Shown: piece by piece, positions 49,414 to 57,572 of the stretch | How the letters are laid out: each line of letters starts with the position of its first letter | How positions within the stretch are numbered: position 1 is the first letter of the stretch | Assembly: GCA_017792345.1 (NCBI GenBank) | Contig: CP051228.1 | Coordinates: 1,984,001-2,048,000, forward strand | DNA length: 64,000 nucleotides | Direction: 5' to 3' | DNA from: Mesoflavibacter sp. | GTDB taxonomy: Bacteria; Pseudomonadota; Alphaproteobacteria; UBA8366; Aestuariispiraceae | Translations under genes and position numbers: made by a program | The notes under the pieces: model-generated | What the model saw: the letters and a program-made list of their open reading frames with translations, nothing else | Told to the model about the DNA's origin: nothing | Databases searched by the model: none

Positions 49414-51324
49414 TCAGCCGTTTGTCGAAATTTCGGTCAGGACCGAAAGCAGGGTGCAGGGCAACGGATCCGCCTGTTCGATCCGCCAAAGCGGCTTGGG
49501 GTCGCCGTGCCGCCAGCCCAAAGCCCGAACGGTGCGGTCCCCGGTCACACGGCGGATCGGCTGATCGAAACGGGATTCGCCAAAGTATTCGAAGGACAGT
49601 GAGCGCAATCCGCTGCCGGTATCGACCGACAAGGCGGCGGTATCGAGCATGCGGAACGTTGCCCGCACCAACCGGAAGGCGGTGCCCTGGCTAATGCCCG
49701 ATGCACCTTGCAGGAATGGCGGCAGGGGCTCGATATGGTGGCTGTAGGGCAGGCCTGCTTCGATCCGGATAGCCGGATCGGATAGGGTGACGGCGCCGTT
49801 GGAAACCGTCTGACGACCGCGAACGACGCCGTCGGCGATGATGTCGACCCCCCAATTCTCAAGCCATGGCAGGGCGTCCCAGGTCCGTCGCCCGTCATCG
49901 CCTTCCGCAACCGTCCCGCTATAGGCGCAGTCGGTCAGCAGTTCCGCGTCGAACCGCTCTATGGAATGGCGGCCGTGCCGGTCGATCAGGGTATAGACGT
50001 CCTCTCCGACCACGGCGATCGACAGGAAGGCCCCGTCCGTGGTCGTCAGGGACCAGGCCGTCACCTTTTCCGGCCGGAAGACGGTGACCAGCGCCAAACT
50101 GCCGTCGCCGTTGACCAGATACATGATGCGTTCGCTTTTATGGAAATCCTGGTCGACGGGATTGCGCAGCATCTCCCCGGACAAGACGGCCAGGTCATTC
50201 GACTGATAGGCCTGCTCGACATCGGTGAACAGAAACTCGCGCAGCTCCTTCCCGCTGCGGGATACGAACAAGGTCGCACCGTCCACGTCGCGCGGCAGGA
50301 TCGATCGATCCACCGGCGACCCGACACGGGTCTGACGCTTCAGCTGGATCGCGGACGGTGTCAGCGGATCGCCGGTGACCATCCACTCCGCGCCGGAGGT
50401 GAAGACCTGCAGATGGCGGCCGGAAAAGACGGCGCGGATCGCGTTGACCTGATCCGACAGGATGGCGAACTCGATCGCCTCGTCATCTTCCGCCTCGCCC
50501 AGATCGAAATTGAACAGATCGGCGGATTTCGACAGCCAGAGCCGGTTGGTCAGATCGCGGCTGCCGCCGATCACCAGACGGTCCTGATGGAAACAGCAGC
50601 AGACCGGATATCCCCGAACCGGAGAGAAAGCGGCCTCTTCCCAATCCTTCTGCGCCCCGGTTCCGATCAACGTTTCCTGGACGGTCGCCACCGCCGTCCG
50701 CGGGCCGCCGACCGAATTGATCTCGACTTCCTTGTCGGACAAGCGGAACCGCGTTCCGACATGACCGATCTCGAAGATGTCCTGCGACGCGGTCAGCGTG
50801 ATCTGGCCCGTCGTGGCGCTGGGCTGGATCGTGATTTCCTCGTCGGCGAACCGATAGAAGGGTTGAAAGATCCGGCCGTCCTTTTCGTGGAACTTCCAAT
50901 CGCTCAGCGTCCAGTCCAGCGCGGCTTTACGGGTCAGACGTTTCGGCGGCACATCCGGATGAACCAGCAGCAACGTGTCCGCGCTTTGCGTCCAGGTCAG
51001 ATGCGCCAACTGGTCTTCGGACCAGGGCGTCGCCAGATCCGCGATCTTCGTGTCGCCGGAAAACACCGAGACCTGGAAATCGGTAAAGACCAGCAGATAG
51101 ACCTGCTCCGTATTGAATTCGAAGGAAACGAGCCGCCCGGGCCCCGGCGCGGCGGATACGAAACGCAGGCCGGACCGCCGCGTGACCCCGCCGGTCGGGA
51201 AAATGCGGACGTTGCGCAGTTTCGCAGCCCCGTTCTGATAGGCGGTCAGGTCGCCGCGCCCCAGAAGATGGGGCGAGATCTCTCCGGCGGTGAAGTTGGT
51301 CTTGATCGTCTTGACGCGCGCCAT
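49414..51324 (-). CDS. Tail tubular protein B (T7 gp12-like nozzle)
   Basis: This 636-residue beta-rich protein has the typical start KTNFTAGEISPHLLGRGDL and GAAKLRNVRIFPTGGVTRRSG, shared by podoviral gp12-like nozzle proteins, followed by propeller-like repeats (CFHQDRLVIGGSRD; LWLSKSADLFNFDLG; VFTSGAEWMVTGDPLTPS). It forms the distal tube of the short tail. The start overlaps the tail tube A stop (TGATG). The upstream part of the open frame (to 51471) is not used. Confidence 0.9.
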   Translation of the reverse strand: MARVKTIKTNFTAGEISPHLLGRGDLTAYQNGAAKLRNVRIFPTGGVTRRSGLRFVSAAPGPGRLVSFEFNTEQVYLLVFTDFQVSVFSGDTKIADLATPWSEDQLAHLTWTQSADTLLLVHPDVPPKRLTRKAALDWTLSDWKFHEKDGRIFQPFYRFADEEITIQPSATTGQITLTASQDIFEIGHVGTRFRLSDKEVEINSVGGPRTAVATVQETLIGTGAQKDWEEAAFSPVRGYPVCCCFHQDRLVIGGSRDLTNRLWLSKSADLFNFDLGEAEDDEAIEFAILSDQVNAIRAVFSGRHLQVFTSGAEWMVTGDPLTPSAIQLKRQTRVGSPVDRSILPRDVDGATLFVSRSGKELREFLFTDVEQAYQSNDLAVLSGEMLRNPVDQDFHKSERIMYLVNGDGSLALVTVFRPEKVTAWSLTTTDGAFLSIAVVGEDVYTLIDRHGRHSIERFDAELLTDCAYSGTVAEGDDGRRTWDALPWLENWGVDIIADGVVRGRQTVSNGAVTLSDPAIRIEAGLPYSHHIEPLPPFLQGASGISQGTAFRLVRATFRMLDTAALSVDTGSGLRSLSFEYFGESRFDQPIRRVTGDRTVRALGWRHGDPKPLWRIEQADPLPCTLLSVLTEISTNG

Positions 51325-51893
51325 CAGCCCCGGACCTCCACCAACGTGAAGTCGTCGAACCGGGCGGGCGTGTCCTGTTGTGCGTCGATCAAACGCGCGG
51401 TGCGGACTCGTTCCTCCGCCAACCGATGCAGCGCCTCGGCCCGCGAGGTACTCTCCGTCAGCGGCAGGCAATACTCCGCTGCCAGTCGCGCGATCAGGGC
51501 CTCATCGAAGAAGGCCGGGAAGGCGTTCTCCACCGGCCGGTAGATATAGGTCAGCGTGATTGCGGGTACGTCGGCATGCAGACGGTTCTCCGCGATCCGG
51601 TATTCGACGCCGCGCCCCCGCCCGCCCCCGCCGGCCGACAGCGCGCGCAGGAAATCGACGGGAAGCTGAAAGGCGCAGTCGTAATCTGCGACCGGCCCGG
51701 TTTCGAGCCGCGGCAGGTCACGTTGCGCCGTCGCGAAGTTCCAGGGATGCGTGGATAACAGCGCATCGCGCGTCGTGGCATAGAGCGCCGCCGCGACGGT
51801 ACTTTCCGCCGAACCATCGTCGAAACTGGAAATCGGCATCGCGCCGATCTTGATCAACGCCTGGCTGGCCAACTGAATACTGTTCAAAGCCAT
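51324..51893 (-). CDS. Tail tubular protein A (T7 gp11-like adaptor)
   Basis: This 189-residue protein matches gp11-like tail adaptor proteins: IQLASQALIKIGAMPISSF at the N-terminus, ATTRDALLSTHPWNFAT, LPVDFLRAL and a C-terminal helical region (FFDEALIARLAAEYCLPLT). In virions it joins the portal to the nozzle. It precedes and overlaps the gp12-like gene, as in T7 order. Confidence 0.9.
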   Translation of the reverse strand: MALNSIQLASQALIKIGAMPISSFDDGSAESTVAAALYATTRDALLSTHPWNFATAQRDLPRLETGPVADYDCAFQLPVDFLRALSAGGGGRGRGVEYRIAENRLHADVPAITLTYIYRPVENAFPAFFDEALIARLAAEYCLPLTESTSRAEALHRLAEERVRTARLIDAQQDTPARFDDFTLVEVRG

Positions 51894-51962
51894 CGCGGCC
51901 TCCCGAAAAAGAACGGGCCGCCGGAAGCCGGCGGCCCAGTTGGAGGGAATGAAAGAAGCCGA

Positions 51963-52232
51963 TCAGTCCGAATCGGTGCCGCCGACGGCGGTCATGTTGT
52001 CGACATCGACGGTGCCGCCGTCATTCGCCGAGATATGCAGAATGCCGGAGGACAGGCCGCTGTCGGTGTCGGTATTGGCCAGAATCATGTCGCCGACCCG
52101 AAGCATGGTCGCCGCGTCGTTGAAGTAACCCGACGTATCGACCTCGGCGGCCAGATCCGGGGTGGTGTAATGCCAAAGCGTGAAACCGTTCGCATAGGCG
52201 ATCACGCTCAGGTCCTGGGATTTGAAAGCCAT
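51963..52232 (-). CDS. Small virion-associated protein of unknown function
   Basis: This 89-residue acidic protein (QDLSVIAYANGFTLWHYTTP; a later beta-rich part ending in TDSD) has no membrane segment. The position directly after the capsid gene and beta-rich character suggest a head decoration or head-tail joining protein, but it is not recognised by family. Confidence 0.65.
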   Translation of the reverse strand: MAFKSQDLSVIAYANGFTLWHYTTPDLAAEVDTSGYFNDAATMLRVGDMILANTDTDSGLSSGILHISANDGGTVDVDNMTAVGGTDSD

Positions 52233-52250
52233 GATGCGGCGTCCTTTCGA

Positions 52251-53075
52251 TTACGATTCAAGGCAGGGCAGGCGGACGATCCCGGTCGGGTCGATGACGC
52301 CGGCGCCTTGGCTCATCATGTGATTGACGAAATGGGCGGCGCGGTCGCCGTGCCAGGTAATGTCGGCCTTCACGTCCTGGCCGATGGCGTGGCCGACGGC
52401 CGTCTTGTGATACCAGTAGCCGTTGCGAACCCCGCCGGAGAGGGCGAGGCCGGAATGCGGCATCCACAGCGAGCCGAGCCATCGTTTGGCCTGGGTGCCG
52501 CGCCAGGGCAGGTCGTCACTGCCGACATAGTCGGCATTGGCGAACTCCTCGATATCCAGCAGGTCGCTCCATTGTTTCCAACCGATGATGGCGTAACGTT
52601 GACCGTCATCCGGCACGTCCAGCGCGCCCAGCATTTCGAAGGCTTCCAGCACTTTCGACTTGGTCAGACCGGTCGTACCGTCTTCGGAGTCTTGCGACGA
52701 AGGCGTGGTTTCCATCGCCGCGATCAGCAGTTCGTCGGTCTTGCGGCCCAGCGCATAGGCGCCGGCATTGGCGACAACGGAGCGTTCGTCGTGGCGCAGC
52801 TTGATCTCGTCCAGCGCGTCGACCCAATCGCCCGCATAATAATCCTGAAGCGCGATTTCGACCGGCACATGGTCGATGTTCATCACCGGCACCTTGCCGT
52901 GCCGTGCCTTGGTGGAGGCCGTGCCCTTGCCGACCTTCTGGAAGGTGGTCGAGCTGCCCTTGATTCCGTCCTTGGTGCGCACGGTGTTGCGAAGCTTCGA
53001 TCCCATGCGCTGATAGGCGAGATGGACCTCGGCCTCGAACTGCCGGGAAAAGGACTGTTCCACAGTCGTGGACAT
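52251..53075 (-). CDS. Phage major capsid protein
   Basis: This 274-residue protein matches short podovirus-like capsid proteins: VEQSFSRQFEAEVHLAYQRM at the start, TTFQKVGKGTASTKARHG, MNIDHVPVEIALQDYYAGDWVD and a C-terminal domain with WKQWSDLLDIEEFANADYVG. An HK97-type fold is presumed from the family. AAAGGAA seven bases before the ATG is a strong SD. It is the first gene of the virion cluster; upstream there is no portal or scaffold gene. Confidence 0.88.
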   Translation of the reverse strand: MSTTVEQSFSRQFEAEVHLAYQRMGSKLRNTVRTKDGIKGSSTTFQKVGKGTASTKARHGKVPVMNIDHVPVEIALQDYYAGDWVDALDEIKLRHDERSVVANAGAYALGRKTDELLIAAMETTPSSQDSEDGTTGLTKSKVLEAFEMLGALDVPDDGQRYAIIGWKQWSDLLDIEEFANADYVGSDDLPWRGTQAKRWLGSLWMPHSGLALSGGVRNGYWYHKTAVGHAIGQDVKADITWHGDRAAHFVNHMMSQGAGVIDPTGIVRLPCLES

Positions 53076-53514
53076 GTCTGGTTTCCTTTCAGAGTTTTCC
53101 GGAAATGCGGTTCCTTACGGGTCCGGTTGTCGCTGCCGAGACAGGTTGGCCGGGAAGCCTGGACCTTGGACTTTGGGGCATGGCGGCCGGGAAGACCGGC
53201 CGTCCCGCCCGGCGGACGCGGCGGTGCCGAACGTGCGCAGGCAGATGGGGGAGGTCGCCGCACGCGGCGCCGGAGCGCGCGATTGCAGGACGGGACGGTT
53301 GTCGGTCGGGGGTGATCAGGGCCGGTCCGCCGAAGAATTGTCCGGCGGGGCCGGGTTCCGGGACGCGGACACACGTGTGCCCTGTTCTTGGTCTTCAGTT
53401 TAGAAATTAATGAGAACAAGTCAAGAACTAAATCAGAAACAGAACATTCCAAATCGCCGTTCCGTCGTCCTGCATCGGCTTGCGGGCGAAGGGCCGTCGC
53501 CATACTGTGCCGGA
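53076..53514. other. Leader/intergenic region upstream of capsid gene
   Basis: About 0.44 kb with no supported gene. It contains the likely minus-strand promoter of the virion cluster (53397-53424) and, between it and the capsid gene, a GC-rich segment with hairpins such as GGCCGG/CCGGCC near 53185. In a complete T7-like phage the portal and scaffold genes would occupy this place. Confidence 0.6.
53397..53424 (-). promoter_or_regulatory. Sigma-70-like promoter for the virion cluster
   Basis: On the minus strand TTGACT (53419-53424) and TAAACT (53397-53402) are 16 bases apart, in an AT-rich patch unlike the surrounding GC-rich DNA. The predicted start near 53390 would give the capsid message a leader of about 315 bases. 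Confidence 0.5.
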
Positions 53515-53868
53515 ATGATCTATCACCTCGCAAAACAGCAGGCGTGGCAGGCGGCGCAGCAATCCGGACGCTATACCGGGTCGGACTCGGACCGCGCCGA
53601 CGGCTTTCTGCATTTTTCCACCGCTGAACAGATCGCGGAAAGCGCCCGCAAACATCGCGCGGGCGAAGCGGATCTGGTGCTGCTGGGCGTTGAAGAGGCC
53701 CCGCTGGGAGAAACGCTGGTTTGGGAAAAGTCGCGCGGCGGTGCGCTGTTTCCCCATGTCTATGGCGATGTCCCCTTGGACGCCATCAGGCTGGCGGCGC
53801 CCCTGCCGTTAGGGGCCGACGGCGCCCATGTATTTCCGGAGTTGCCGGGCGATCATGAGCCTTCATGA
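53515..53868 (+). CDS. DUF952 family protein
   Basis: This 117-residue protein shows the DUF952 pattern: MIYHLAKQQAWQAAQQSGRY, the conserved GFLHFSTAEQ and a later WEKSRGGALFPHVYGDVPLDAI. DUF952 proteins are small cytoplasmic alphaproteobacterial proteins of unknown function, commonly next to pyrD as here. I use the ATG at 53515. Its 3' end overlaps the pyrD start by 14 bases. Confidence 0.9.
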   Translation: MIYHLAKQQAWQAAQQSGRYTGSDSDRADGFLHFSTAEQIAESARKHRAGEADLVLLGVEEAPLGETLVWEKSRGGALFPHVYGDVPLDAIRLAAPLPLGADGAHVFPELPGDHEPS

Positions 53869-54913
53869 CTTGATGATGCCTTTGGTGCGCTGCCTCGATC
53901 CGGAGCAGGCGCACCGATTGACGATCGCCGCGATGCGCCGGGGGCTGGGTCCGCGAATGGTCAGGTCGACCGACGACCGACTCACGGTCCAGGCCTTTGG
54001 CCTGACCTTCCCTAGTCCCATCGGGCTGGCGGCCGGATTCGACAAGGATGCGGAGGTCGTGCGTGGCGCCTTCGCCATGGGGTTCGGCTTCGTCGAAGTC
54101 GGGTCCATCACACCGCTGGCGCAGCAGGGCAATCCGAAACCCCGGCTGTTCCGCTTGGCGCAGGATGGCGCGGTGATCAATCGCATGGGGTTCAACAACA
54201 AGGGGGCGGCGGCCGCCGCTGCGCGGCTTCATGAACTGCGTCGTAAGCCGTTGCCGGGACCGTTGGGCGTGAATTTCGGCAAGAACAAGACCAGCGAGGA
54301 TGCCGCCGCCGATTACGCCGCCTGCAGTGCCGCCTTGTCGAAATACGCCGATTACATCACGATCAACGTTTCTTCCCCAAACACGCCGGGACTGCGTGCC
54401 CTGCAGTCGCCGGACCAGTTGCGGGAGCTGGTGGCGGCGGTGCGCCGGTCCGCGGACCCATCGGACAGCCTGCCGCCGATTCTGGTGAAAATCGCGCCTG
54501 ATCTGGAAGAGGCGGATTTGGAAAGCATTGCCGAGGTCGCGGCCGAACCCGATGTCGGCGGCTTGATCGTTTCGAACACGACCATCGCCCGGCCTGAGAC
54601 GCTGAGATCGCCCCAGGGCTCGGAAACCGGTGGATTGAGTGGACGGCCGCTGTTCGAGCCTTCGACCGACATGCTGCGCCGGGTCTATCGGCTGACCGGC
54701 GGCAAGGTTCCCTTGATCGGCGTCGGGGGCGTCGCGTCGGCAGCGGATGCCTACCGCAAGATTCGGTCCGGCGCGACGCTGGTACAGCTTTATTCCGCGC
54801 TGGTCTATGAAGGGCCGGGATTGGTCGCGCGAATCACCCGTGATCTGCCGGCGCTTCTGGCCCGCGACGGTTTCGCCCGCGTCGCCGACGCCGTGGGTGC
54901 CGACTGCTGGTGA
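53855..54913 (+). CDS. pyrD: Dihydroorotate dehydrogenase (quinone), class 2
   Basis: This 352-residue flavoenzyme oxidises dihydroorotate to orotate in pyrimidine synthesis, passing electrons to quinone at the inner membrane. Class 2 features are the N-terminal amphipathic helices (HDLMMPLVRCLDPEQAHRL), GLAAGFDKDAEVV, the EVGSITPLAQQGNPKPRLFRL region, the catalytic serine loop NVSSPNTPGLR and the flavin-binding VGGVASAADAYRKI. The start lies in the end of the DUF952 gene, so translation is likely coupled. Confidence 0.96.
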   Translation: MSLHDLMMPLVRCLDPEQAHRLTIAAMRRGLGPRMVRSTDDRLTVQAFGLTFPSPIGLAAGFDKDAEVVRGAFAMGFGFVEVGSITPLAQQGNPKPRLFRLAQDGAVINRMGFNNKGAAAAAARLHELRRKPLPGPLGVNFGKNKTSEDAAADYAACSAALSKYADYITINVSSPNTPGLRALQSPDQLRELVAAVRRSADPSDSLPPILVKIAPDLEEADLESIAEVAAEPDVGGLIVSNTTIARPETLRSPQGSETGGLSGRPLFEPSTDMLRRVYRLTGGKVPLIGVGGVASAADAYRKIRSGATLVQLYSALVYEGPGLVARITRDLPALLARDGFARVADAVGADCW

Positions 54914-55038
54914 TTTCCCAGATTTATTAAAGACTTATGCCGGATGCCTCGAAGTCGTTGCGGAACCGGACCGAAGGACGTGTTTTGACCTGGGAATTTT
55001 GCTACCCTCCGGAACTGCAATAAAGGTTTCATCTTTTC

Positions 55039-55062
55039 GGCGGCGCCTGCGCCAGCGCCGCC
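55039..55062 (+). promoter_or_regulatory. Hairpin in the leader of the EAL-domain gene
   Basis: A perfect 8-bp stem (GGCGGCGC with GCGCCGCC) closes an 8-base loop 15 bases before the ATG at 55078. It may terminate pyrD transcription or control translation of the next gene; no T-run follows. Confidence 0.4.
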
Positions 55063-55077
55063 TTCCAGGACAGCCGA

Positions 55078-56655
55078 ATGAGCCGCGTTTGGCATATGCT
55101 GATCTTCTTCTGCTACGTGACGCTGGCCTCGGCGATCGGGGTCCTGGCGCATCGCGTGATTCCCGGCGTCGAACCGGTGGCGTCCATCCTGATCGCTCTG
55201 GTGTTCTTCCTGGCCTGCGCCCTGTTGCAGGAAAGCTATCTGCGGCGCGAGGATGCGGTGAAGTCGATGCGCCGGCTGCTCTTGCTGAAACGGGCGTTGG
55301 ACCGGAACCGGGAGGAACTGGTTCTGGCGCGTGACGAGATCCGTCGCCTGTTCGAAGCGGTCGAACATGATGGCGGCGATCGGATGACGGCGGCGATCAA
55401 TGCGCTGGCCGCCTCCGGTACCGAGACGGCGCGCCGGTCCCGCCACGCGGCGGAAGAGGATGCAAGGTCACTGCTGGAGCGGATGGCGCTGTCCGACGAT
55501 GAAAGCGCCGCTGCCCGCGCGCCCCGCCAACGGCCGCCCCGGGACAAGCGCCCGCCGCCGGACCGGGCCGCCGCCTCCGACCGGTCGATGCGCGAGGCCA
55601 GCGCCGAGGTGCGCGTTCTGCACAATCTGGTCGAACAGCTCTATTCCGGGCGCGAAAAGCCGCCCATGTCACTGTCGGAAGACTCGGTCTCCCTCGCGCC
55701 CGAGCCCGCCAAGCGCGAACCGACTCTGGGGCGTTCTCAGGGCGGGCGCGCCATGTCCTTCGATGACGAGATGGAAGAGGAAGACGCCGTCGCGGGTGGT
55801 GGATTGGGCCGGGCTCTGCGGGGCGGCCTGCGGGTCGTCGCCGGGGCGGCAGGCGGCCGTGGTGGCGCTGTTGCAGCCCGCGCCCCCGCCGTCGGGCGCG
55901 AGGACGAGGCGCTGCTGACCACGATCCGCGAGGCGCTGCGCGCCGACAAGGTGGATCTGTACCTGCAGCCCATCGTCAGCCTGCCGCAACGAAAGCGCCG
56001 GTACTACGAATGCTTCAGCCGGATCCGCGCCGCCGATGGCGAGATCATCGGACCGGACCGCTATATCGACGTGGCCCGGTCGGCGGGGCTGCTGACCGCC
56101 ATCGACAACATGCTGCTGTTCCGCTGTGTGCAATTGCTGCGCAAGCTGCGGCGCAAGGATTTTTCCGCCGCCTTTTTCTGCAACATCGCACCGCATACGC
56201 TCAGCGACCGGGAGTTCTTCCGCGATTTCATCGAGTACATGGAATCCCATTCCGAATTGGCGCCGAACCTCGTCCTGGAATTCTCCCAGGCCGATATCGG
56301 CGGCGATCTGACAACGCTGGCACCGGATTTCGAGCGGCTCGGCGGGCTGGGCTACCGATTCTCGCTGGACGGGGTCCGCAATCTCGACCTCGATCTCGAC
56401 CTGCTGGAAGAAAAGCACTTCGCCTATATCAAGATCGAGGCAAAGACAGTGTTGCAGCGGCTTCAGAAGGGCGGTGCGGAGGCGGCGGAACTACGCGGCC
56501 TGAAACAGGAGCTCGACGGCCGCGGCATCGATTTGATCGTCGACCGGATCGAGACCGAGGCGACGCTGGTCGAACTGCTCGATTTCAACATCGATTTCGG
56601 TCAGGGCTACCTGTTCGGCGAACCGCGCCTCAGCAAGGAGCCGCCGGGCGCTTGA
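55078..56655 (+). CDS. Membrane-anchored degenerate EAL-domain protein
   Basis: This 525-residue protein starts with two membrane helices (about 6-27 and 34-52), a coiled coil (REDAVKSMRRLLLLKRALDR and beyond), a low-complexity charged linker (about 140-275) and a C-terminal EAL fold (from about 290: LYLQPIVSLPQRKRRYYECF). The EAL motif reads ECF, the asparagine strand FFCNIAP and glutamate strand LVLEFSQ are kept, but the two-aspartate motif is reduced to LDG; catalytic activity is unlikely. Probably a c-di-GMP-independent scaffold or polar-localised sensor. It resembles the 13221-14483 protein in degeneracy only. Confidence 0.82.
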   Translation: MSRVWHMLIFFCYVTLASAIGVLAHRVIPGVEPVASILIALVFFLACALLQESYLRREDAVKSMRRLLLLKRALDRNREELVLARDEIRRLFEAVEHDGGDRMTAAINALAASGTETARRSRHAAEEDARSLLERMALSDDESAAARAPRQRPPRDKRPPPDRAAASDRSMREASAEVRVLHNLVEQLYSGREKPPMSLSEDSVSLAPEPAKREPTLGRSQGGRAMSFDDEMEEEDAVAGGGLGRALRGGLRVVAGAAGGRGGAVAARAPAVGREDEALLTTIREALRADKVDLYLQPIVSLPQRKRRYYECFSRIRAADGEIIGPDRYIDVARSAGLLTAIDNMLLFRCVQLLRKLRRKDFSAAFFCNIAPHTLSDREFFRDFIEYMESHSELAPNLVLEFSQADIGGDLTTLAPDFERLGGLGYRFSLDGVRNLDLDLDLLEEKHFAYIKIEAKTVLQRLQKGGAEAAELRGLKQELDGRGIDLIVDRIETEATLVELLDFNIDFGQGYLFGEPRLSKEPPGA

Positions 56656-56686
56656 CCGTCCGGGTGCAACGGGGCATAGCCCCGGC

Positions 56687-57553
56687 ATGACCGATACGAC
56701 ACTGCCGAAACCCATCGCCGGATTGTCCGACATCGCCGACCGCTACGATCTGTTCGTGGTCGATCAATGGGGCGTGCTGCATGACGGCGCGAAACCCCAT
56801 CCCGGCGCGGTTGAGGCGCTGACGCGGCTCAAGGCGACAGGGGCGCCGGTCGCGCTATTGTCCAATTCCGGAAAGCGCGTCGCCGACAGCTATCGCCGTC
56901 TCGAGAAGCTGGGTTTCGACCGGTCGCTTTACGATCTGTGCGTCACGTCGGGGGAACAGGTTCATCGCGGCCTGCGCGACCGGGCGGATCCGTTCTACGC
57001 GGCGCTGGGTCCGAAATTCGTGATGTTCGCCTGGGACCCGGATCGCGGCATCGTCGATGGTCTGGGCTATCAGGAGGTCGCGGCGGTCGACGAGGCCGAT
57101 TTCATCCTCTGCGCCGGTACGGACCGGCCTTCATTGGCGGAGTATGAGCCGGTGCTGCGCCGGGCGCTGGAGCGGGGGCTGCCGCTGACCTGCGCCAATC
57201 CGGACCGGGTCAGCGTACAGCCGGACGGGTCGCTGAAGATCTGCCCCGGCGCCATTGCGGAACTTTACGAAACCATGGGCGGAACGGTGCGCTGGCACGG
57301 GAAGCCCGGCCGCGACGCCTATGATGCGATCCGCGCGGAAACCGGCATTCGGGATGGCTCGGGATTGGGGATCGGCGATTCCCTGGCCCATGATATCGCG
57401 GGCGCGGCGGGGGCGGGCATGGACGGGCTGTTCATCACCGGCGGCATTCATCGCGCCGATCTGCCCGACCCCGCGACGCCGGGTTCGGTGGCGGCACTTG
57501 GTGCGGAACACGGTGCTGTTCCGGCCTATTACAGCGCCGGCTTCACCTGGTAG
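56687..57553 (+). CDS. TIGR01459 family HAD-type hydrolase
   Basis: This 288-residue protein is a class IIA HAD hydrolase: motif I FVVDQWGVLHDG near residue 24, motif II VALLSNSGKR near residue 56, and motif III/IV GIGDSLAHDIAGAAGAGM. The substrate is unknown. A small hairpin (GGGGC-ATA-GCCCC, 56671-56683) covers the G-rich sequence just upstream of the ATG and could limit ribosome access. Confidence 0.88.
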   Translation: MTDTTLPKPIAGLSDIADRYDLFVVDQWGVLHDGAKPHPGAVEALTRLKATGAPVALLSNSGKRVADSYRRLEKLGFDRSLYDLCVTSGEQVHRGLRDRADPFYAALGPKFVMFAWDPDRGIVDGLGYQEVAAVDEADFILCAGTDRPSLAEYEPVLRRALERGLPLTCANPDRVSVQPDGSLKICPGAIAELYETMGGTVRWHGKPGRDAYDAIRAETGIRDGSGLGIGDSLAHDIAGAAGAGMDGLFITGGIHRADLPDPATPGSVAALGAEHGAVPAYYSAGFTW

Positions 57554-57572
57554 GACTGGTCAGGAAGTCGGG

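Larger units (their letters stand above)
39614..53075 (-). mobile_element. T7-like virion gene cluster without portal or integrase
   Basis: Thirteen genes lie on one strand with tight spacing and several overlaps. The order from capsid to holin matches the right half of a T7-like podovirus: capsid, small protein, tail tube A, tail tube B, internal protein, fibres, terminase small-subunit candidate, TerL, small membrane protein, hydrolase, holin. Absent are portal, scaffold, the large internal virion proteins, RNA polymerase, DNA replication genes, repressor and integrase. No tRNA or att-like direct repeat is visible at the edges. All frames are open, with no frameshift seen. Confidence 0.85.

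Noticed and set aside
49966-51543. Plus-strand frame (525 codons) opposite the tail tube B gene
   Set aside because: Shadow; product shows no domain and starts without SD.
39614-53075. Rhodobacter-type gene transfer agent
   Set aside because: Only the holin is GTA-like. Capsid, tail tube and fibre genes are podoviral, and the GTA portal, protease, siphoviral tail and tape-measure genes are absent.
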